This document shows, piece after piece, positions 6,073 through 12,700 of a DNA stretch of 12,700 bases. Below the pieces are notes generated by a model. It worked only from the letters and a program-made list of their open reading frames with translations. It was not told the DNA's origin and searched no databases. The stretch lies in NCBI GenBank assembly GCA_020050375.1, contig JAGVKR010000702.1, positions 1 through 12,700 on the forward strand, given 5' to 3'. The position numbers and the translations under genes were made by a program. This stretch comes from Planctomycetales bacterium. GTDB taxonomy: Bacteria; Planctomycetota; Planctomycetia; Planctomycetales; Planctomycetaceae. Numbering within the stretch: position 1 is the stretch's first letter; every line of letters begins with the position of its first letter.

Positions 6073-8313
6073 TCACACTGTCACGGAGTGTCGGGCCGGC
6101 TCGCAGCTCTTCCATTCAGTCAGCCACGACAAAAGTTGTCGCCCCGAATCCTTTGGCGCGACGTCGATGTTATGCCACGCCAGATAAAAGTCTCCCGAGT
6201 TGGAAATCATCATCAAACCGCTGAGCGCTTTGGCCCGTTGCAGGGCGACGACTGCCTGTGCCGGCGTCTGGACGATGGGGCTGCCGACATTGAATGACGT
6301 ATTGACCGAAGCCTCGACGCCGACATGTCGCCCCATTGCCTGCAGATAGGCATAGGTGAACGGGTCGTGTTCCTGCCGCACGATCTGCAAGCGCGCGGTT
6401 CCATCTTTGTGGATCACGGCTGGCACCAGTGAGTAGGCCTCGGGGCGCGCCGGCGCCGTGAGCACCATATAGTTGTAAGCGCTGTAATCGTCGCCCGAAG
6501 CGCCGTCCGACAGCTCGAACAACTGTTCGGCGGCTTCCCGCGTCACCATCGGGGCCAGCGGTCGCACAAGCTCGCGGTACTTGACGCGCTGATTGATCGT
6601 CGCCAACGACTGCGGATTGCACGGATTGGCGAGAATCGAGCGATGTCCCAGCGCCCTGGGACCGGTCTCGGCCGGCCCCTGAAACAAGGCCAGCACGCCG
6701 TCGCGCGAGACGATGTATGCCGCAAGGTCGGCCATCGCCCCCAGCATTCCCGGCCGGTTGAGATTGCCGATATTCTGATATGCGATGTCCCCTTGCGCGC
6801 GAAGCACCGTTTCGATCTCGTCAGAGGTGTAACCTTCCCCGCAATAAAAGGCATGCTGCATCGGCTCACCCGGCCGGGCGCCCCCCTGCAGCGCAAACTG
6901 AAACGCCGCGCCGACGGTGACGCCCGCATCACCCGGCACAGGCGGAACCCAGATCTGGAGCCGCCCTTCGGTCCCCAGATTACGCTGATACCACGCCCGG
7001 TTGTAATGCTCGACCAACCGCATGTTGGCGAGGCAATTGAGCGCCGTGCCGCCGGTGAGCACGAGTCGCTCGCTTCCGGTCGTACGAATGAAATGATCGA
7101 CGATGTGAAACAGCGCGTCTTCGAAAACCAACTGCGTCGCCGCCGCGATGTCGCATCGATCGCGCGTGATTTCCGAATGCTGCACGTCGTCCACCCGCAG
7201 CACGGCGTCCGGATTCCACATCTTCTCGGAGGGAATCGGCTCGCCGAGCAGGTCCTTCATGGGCTGGCCGTAGGGCTTCCGCTCACCCCAATGATGCCAG
7301 TTGCCAAATGTGCGATTGACCAGCACTTCTCCCTGGGGAGCAAAATGAAAGGCCTCGCGAAGACCGCGGTAGTATCGGTTCGTCAGCCGATCGCCGTCTC
7401 CCCACGCCGCAGCGCCCATGTAGCGCCCCTCGCTGCTCAACGTCGTCCAGCCTCCCTGCGTCGAGCTGATCACCGAGTAGAAAACGCCCAGCGAATCGAA
7501 AAAGCTGAAGTTCTTCCGCAGACATTGCAATTGGCCGTCTTTCGCCAGATACAGCGACATCGCGCCTTCGTCGCCGAACCCGTCGAGGACCGTCACCAGG
7601 ACCGGCTTCGAGCCTCGGCCGAAGGGGGACAGCGCATACGATGCCGCGGCATGATTGTCGTGGTGGTGCTGGCAGATGATCGGTATCGGAGCAGGCGCCC
7701 CGAGCAGTTCCGCCAATCGCCCCGGCGCGGATCGAACCACGTCGCCGCTGCCGTGAAAGTCCCATTTCGGCATGCACGATGGATGGACCAGCGGGAGGCT
7801 GGCCGGAAAATGCTCGACGACGGCGCGAAGGGCAACCGGGGAGAGCGACGTATAATCCCAACTGGCCGCGACCGCGTGGATGTCGCGATACGACAGCCCG
7901 CGCTCATCGAGCCGCTTCCGCAGGACACTGATCGCATTCACGGGAAAGCTGGCATCGTGCTTGACACCGGTGAAACGCTCTTCCTCGTCGTTCGAGATCA
8001 GTCGCAGCCCCCGCGCTGCGGACGCTTCGACCAAGGCCACTCCGGCATTGTGCCCCGAAGGGCCGAGCCCCACGAGCCAGGCGGTTTCGCCGCGCGCCAG
8101 CTTCTCGCGTAGCGCTTCGCTCTGACGTTGCGCGTAGTCGCTGTCAGGCGCATGCACCTGTTTCGCGGCGAAGCGGGCCCGGTACAGCGGCCGCGTCAGG
8201 TGATAGACGAACCGACCGAGACGAGGCCAGGCCGGACCAGTGGTTCCAAAGATACGTGAGATAGGACGACCTCGTCGAAGTTGAAGGATCCGCTCCCACC
8301 GGCAGCCGCCCAC
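6073..8313 (-). CDS. Carbamoyltransferase, NodU/CmcH (TobZ-like) family
   Basis: Proteins of this family transfer carbamoyl from carbamoyl-phosphate, via carbamoyl-AMP, to a hydroxyl of a natural product, sugar or Nod factor. The 746-residue product shows both domains. The Kae1-like part has GLGPSGHNAG (82-91), EEERFTGVKHDASFP (110-124), a metal-binding HxxxH (His217, His221) in HHHDNHAAASY, LDGFGDEG (Asp244), GGTALNC (421-427) and PGDAG (Asp462). The C-terminal YrdC-like part has GPAETGPRALGHRSILANP (546-564), NQRVKYRELVRPLAP and NTSFNVGSPIV (671-681). The proposed GTG start (8311-8313) gives about 80 residues before the usual domain start, and no good Shine-Dalgarno precedes it. The N-terminus is therefore uncertain, although the open frame continues to the promoter region. 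The acceptor substrate is unknown: no glycosyltransferase or polyketide genes adjoin it. It stands as a single gene, 266 bp upstream of rpmF. Confidence 0.93.
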   Translation of the reverse strand: MGGCRWERILQLRRGRPISRIFGTTGPAWPRLGRFVYHLTRPLYRARFAAKQVHAPDSDYAQRQSEALREKLARGETAWLVGLGPSGHNAGVALVEASAARGLRLISNDEEERFTGVKHDASFPVNAISVLRKRLDERGLSYRDIHAVAASWDYTSLSPVALRAVVEHFPASLPLVHPSCMPKWDFHGSGDVVRSAPGRLAELLGAPAPIPIICQHHHDNHAAASYALSPFGRGSKPVLVTVLDGFGDEGAMSLYLAKDGQLQCLRKNFSFFDSLGVFYSVISSTQGGWTTLSSEGRYMGAAAWGDGDRLTNRYYRGLREAFHFAPQGEVLVNRTFGNWHHWGERKPYGQPMKDLLGEPIPSEKMWNPDAVLRVDDVQHSEITRDRCDIAAATQLVFEDALFHIVDHFIRTTGSERLVLTGGTALNCLANMRLVEHYNRAWYQRNLGTEGRLQIWVPPVPGDAGVTVGAAFQFALQGGARPGEPMQHAFYCGEGYTSDEIETVLRAQGDIAYQNIGNLNRPGMLGAMADLAAYIVSRDGVLALFQGPAETGPRALGHRSILANPCNPQSLATINQRVKYRELVRPLAPMVTREAAEQLFELSDGASGDDYSAYNYMVLTAPARPEAYSLVPAVIHKDGTARLQIVRQEHDPFTYAYLQAMGRHVGVEASVNTSFNVGSPIVQTPAQAVVALQRAKALSGLMMISNSGDFYLAWHNIDVAPKDSGRQLLSWLTEWKSCEPARHSVTV

Positions 8314-8366
8314 GCATTCGGCTGGGGCAAATCGCGAAAGCGGCTTTCCTGCAGGTCAAGCAGGCC

Positions 8367-8395
8367 AGTCTAAGCCCGCCGACTGAGAGCGTCAA
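8367..8395 (-). promoter_or_regulatory. Candidate promoter for the carbamoyltransferase gene
   Basis: The minus strand has TTGACG (-35, 8390-8395; 5 of 6), a 17-nt spacer and TAGACT (-10, 8367-8372; 4 of 6). The start of transcription would be near 8360, about 45 nt before the GTG at 8313. The position in the divergent intergenic region supports it. Confidence 0.5.
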
Positions 8396-8459
8396 TGGGT
8401 GATGCACAGCTCTCGTGCCCCGCGAGCAAGTCCATCACGATCGACGCGACACATTCGTA

Positions 8460-8479
8460 ACGCCGTTCCTATCCGGCGT
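8460..8479. promoter_or_regulatory. Short dyad in the centre of the divergent region
   Basis: ACGCCG (8460-8465) and CGGCGT (8474-8479) form a perfect 6-bp inverted repeat with an 8-nt centre. It lies between the two oppositely directed candidate promoters and could be a shared operator. This is weak evidence in GC-rich DNA. Confidence 0.2.
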
Positions 8480-8508
8480 GAACGCCCTCGCCTCACGAAG
8501 TTGGTCGC

Positions 8509-8537
8509 TTCTCATTTTTCTTCGACGGTGTTAGCAT
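8509..8537 (+). promoter_or_regulatory. Weak candidate promoter for aconitase
   Basis: TTCTCA (8509-8514; 4 of 6 to TTGACA), a 17-nt spacer and TAGCAT (8532-8537; 4 of 6 to TATAAT) lie in the most AT-rich part of this intergenic region. This gives a leader of about 70 nt before the aconitase ATG. The match is modest and position is the main support. Confidence 0.3.
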
Positions 8538-8611
8538 CGGCAAAGGGAGCTCGACAGCGCCCCACAAAGCGCAATTCATCCGTCGATACTTCGAGTCAGA
8601 GAGCCTTCTCC

Positions 8612-11296
<2,685 letters not shown>

Positions 11297-11305
11297 CGAC
11301 GTAAT

Positions 11306-11436
11306 GAAGCCCGAATGTCGAAAGACAAATGTCTAATGAAATCCGAAAACCAAAGCACGAAAAATGTGCCGGCCCTTGTTTTGAGTTTTTGAATTTTGTC
11401 TTTCCTTAGACATTTGTCTTTCGGCCTTCGAGCTTC
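11306..11436. repeat. Long inverted repeat, AT-rich and CGAA-rich, between convergent genes
   Basis: The arms 11306-11336 and 11406-11436 are 31 nt each and match at 28 positions in inverted orientation, with a perfect 18-nt core: CGAAAGACAAATGTCTAA (11319-11336) and its complement (11406-11423). Each core also contains a local dyad (AGACA-AA-TGTCT). The 69-nt centre is AT-rich (CGAAAA, TTTTGAGTTTTTGAATTTTG) around a GCCGGC. The base composition contrasts sharply with both neighbours. It starts 10 nt after the aconitase stop and ends 47 nt before the oxidoreductase stop, so transcripts from both sides could fold it into a hairpin. The CGAA-rich vocabulary is, from general knowledge, common in dispersed intergenic sequence of planctomycetes. 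A MITE-like or REP-like element, possibly used as a two-way terminator, is inferred. Confidence 0.7.
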
Positions 11437-11482
11437 ACCGACTGGCAGGGCCATGCATGTCGCTTCCAGGCGTTCATGCGGC

Positions 11483-12700
11483 TCACACCTCCGGCAACGC
11501 CCAGGGCTTGCGATATTCGGAGCGCGTGCGCATCGCGTTGGCATCCGCATCGCCGATGAACAATTCGGTCACCGGGTCAAACTGCAAGGTTCTTCCGGTG
11601 CGCCAGGCGACGTTCGCCGCATGACAAAGAATCGACGATGGATGGCCGACCGTCTCCAGGTCGGCGTTCGGTTTCTTCCGCGACTTCACGCATTCAAGGA
11701 AGTTCTCGATGTGCACCTTGCCATCGTTGACGCCGCTTCCTTCAGCGAGCACCTTGTCCTGCGGATCGTAAGCGCGCCACCGTGAATTCCCGAGCACAAT
11801 ATACCCTTTGTCACCGTAGACAACGGCCCCTTCTTCTTCGCCGTGCATCCGGTACGGGCTCCAGACGCGCATTTCGTAGGTGAGAATCCGGCCGGGCTTA
11901 CCGCCGAATTCGTAGGTCACCTGCAACGTGTCTGGCCATTCCTGCATGTCGTCGAAATACCATTTGCCGCCGGTCGCCGTGATCTTCGCCGGCATTCCCA
12001 GCGGCTGACCTCCCTGGGCTTCGACCGCCGTGCTGAGCGCCCAGCGCGCGAAGTCGAGCCGGTGGACGCCGTCGTTCCCCAGATCGCCTGTCCCCAGATC
12101 GAAAAACCAGCGCCAATTGCTATGGAAGCGACGGATATTGAACGGCCGCTTGGGAGATGGCCCGAGCCAGAAATCGTAATCCACCCCTTCCGGCGGATCG
12201 CTGTCGGGCGGACGTCCGATCGAGCCCTGCTTCGAGCTTTCCCACGCCTTGGCGACCAGGCACGTGCCCAGCTTGCCGCTCCGAATGAATTCCATCGCCG
12301 ATAAAAAGTGCGCGCCACTGCGGGCTTGCGTCCCCATCTGTACGATCCGCGCATGCTTGCGCTGCGCGGCCACCATCCGCTGGCCTTCAACGATGTTATG
12401 CCCGTCGGGTTTTTCGACGTAGACATCCTTGCCGTTCTGGCAGGCCATGATCGTCGGAATCGCATGCCAGTGGTCGGGAGTCCCGACCACCAGGACGTCG
12501 ATTTTTGGGTCGTCAACGAGCCGGCGAAAATCTCCCTCCACGCGCGGACGGCGTCCCTGCAGCTTTTCGACCGCCTCGATGCCCGCCGGCAAATTGCGCG
12601 AGTCGACGTCGGCGATCGCCACCACGTCGACGTCCTTCATCCCTGCGAACGCCGACAACAGAAACCCTGCCCGGCCCCGCGCGCCGACGCAGCCGACCTG
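11483..12700 (-). CDS. Gfo/Idh/MocA-family NAD(P)-dependent oxidoreductase, 5' end cut by window
   Basis: The reading frame is open from the right edge to TGA at 11483-11485 (405 visible residues). It opens with QVGCVGARGRAGFLL, the dinucleotide-binding Rossmann loop, so the true start lies beyond 12700, a few codons to some tens away. An internal TTG at 12656-12658 could mimic a start but would remove this loop. Further landmarks are VVAIADVDSR, VVGTPDHWHA, the family lysine motif VEKPDGHN (Lys at visible residue 97), GTQARSG, and GTGDLGNDGVHRLDFARWAL with the catalytic-type His (visible residue 213). The C-terminal alpha/beta domain ends in a short tail (YRKPWALPEV). Such enzymes oxidise or reduce sugars, inositols and related polyols. 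Planctomycetes carry many paralogues, often exported, but any signal sequence is outside the window and the substrate cannot be told from sequence. Confidence 0.92.
   Translation of the reverse strand, partial: QVGCVGARGRAGFLLSAFAGMKDVDVVAIADVDSRNLPAGIEAVEKLQGRRPRVEGDFRRLVDDPKIDVLVVGTPDHWHAIPTIMACQNGKDVYVEKPDGHNIVEGQRMVAAQRKHARIVQMGTQARSGAHFLSAMEFIRSGKLGTCLVAKAWESSKQGSIGRPPDSDPPEGVDYDFWLGPSPKRPFNIRRFHSNWRWFFDLGTGDLGNDGVHRLDFARWALSTAVEAQGGQPLGMPAKITATGGKWYFDDMQEWPDTLQVTYEFGGKPGRILTYEMRVWSPYRMHGEEEGAVVYGDKGYIVLGNSRWRAYDPQDKVLAEGSGVNDGKVHIENFLECVKSRKKPNADLETVGHPSSILCHAANVAWRTGRTLQFDPVTELFIGDADANAMRTRSEYRKPWALPEV

Noticed and set aside
6643..8112. 489-codon plus-strand open frame opposite the carbamoyltransferase
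   Set aside because: It is antisense to a gene with all family motifs; composition is Arg/Gln-rich and no domain is visible.
8144..8407. 87-codon minus-strand open frame overlapping the carbamoyltransferase start
   Set aside because: It is in a different frame from the carbamoyltransferase and spans its promoter. The product shows no domain, and most of it is a shadow of the larger gene.
8399..8611. In-frame 71-codon extension of aconitase to an upstream ATG at 8399
   Set aside because: The extra sequence is Arg/Ser-rich, unlike aconitases, covers the candidate promoter, and the ATG at 8612 gives a normal 894-residue protein.
12638..12658. Start of the oxidoreductase at the internal TTG (12658) or ATG (12640)
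   Set aside because: The frame is open to the window edge and encodes the VGCVGARGRAG nucleotide-binding loop upstream, so the gene must start outside the window.

Overview
The window looks like a stretch of planctomycete chromosome, probably Pirellulales-like. This is inferred from gene content and style: GC-rich coding DNA, a four-cysteine ribosomal protein L32 beside plsX, a Gfo/Idh/MocA oxidoreductase with the DLGNDGVHRLD motif, a glycine-zipper lipoprotein, and an AT-rich, CGAA-rich intergenic inverted repeat of a kind I associate with planctomycete genomes. No rRNA, tRNA, CRISPR array, transposase or phage gene was recognised.

Layout. The left half (1-5806) is a minus-strand fatty-acid and phospholipid cluster, in transcription order rpmF (L32), plsX, fabD, acpP, fabF, then a small glycine-zipper lipoprotein, then a second ketoacyl-synthase-like gene that runs off the left edge. 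Next, also on the minus strand (6073-8313), is a large NodU/CmcH-family carbamoyltransferase. An intergenic region of about 300 bp separates it from a divergent plus-strand aconitase (8612-11296). Between the aconitase and a convergent minus-strand Gfo/Idh/MocA oxidoreductase (11483 to beyond the right edge) lies an inverted repeat of about 130 bp.

How the genes work together. PlsX makes acyl-phosphate from acyl-ACP, FabD loads malonate onto ACP, AcpP carries the chain and FabF elongates it. The order matches the classical rpmF-plsX-fabH-fabD-fabG-acpP-fabF cluster, but fabH and fabG are absent. acpP-fabF seems to have its own promoter behind a hairpin that follows fabD. The aconitase belongs to central carbon metabolism. 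The carbamoyltransferase and the oxidoreductase have no obvious functional link to the lipid genes.

Most notable points. (1) The ketoacyl-synthase homologue at the left edge has Glu instead of the catalytic Cys and Asn instead of the second catalytic His, while FabF a few hundred bases away keeps the full triad. It resembles the non-condensing chain-length-factor class. (2) Its upstream DNA contains two mutually exclusive stem-loops. (3) A good sigma70-like promoter before rpmF has a perfect 6+6 bp dyad in its spacer. (4) acpP has a separate promoter. (5) The 11306-11436 inverted repeat is a candidate dispersed element. I did not find a clear multi-gene novel system; the degenerate synthase with its structured leader is the best candidate for something undescribed.
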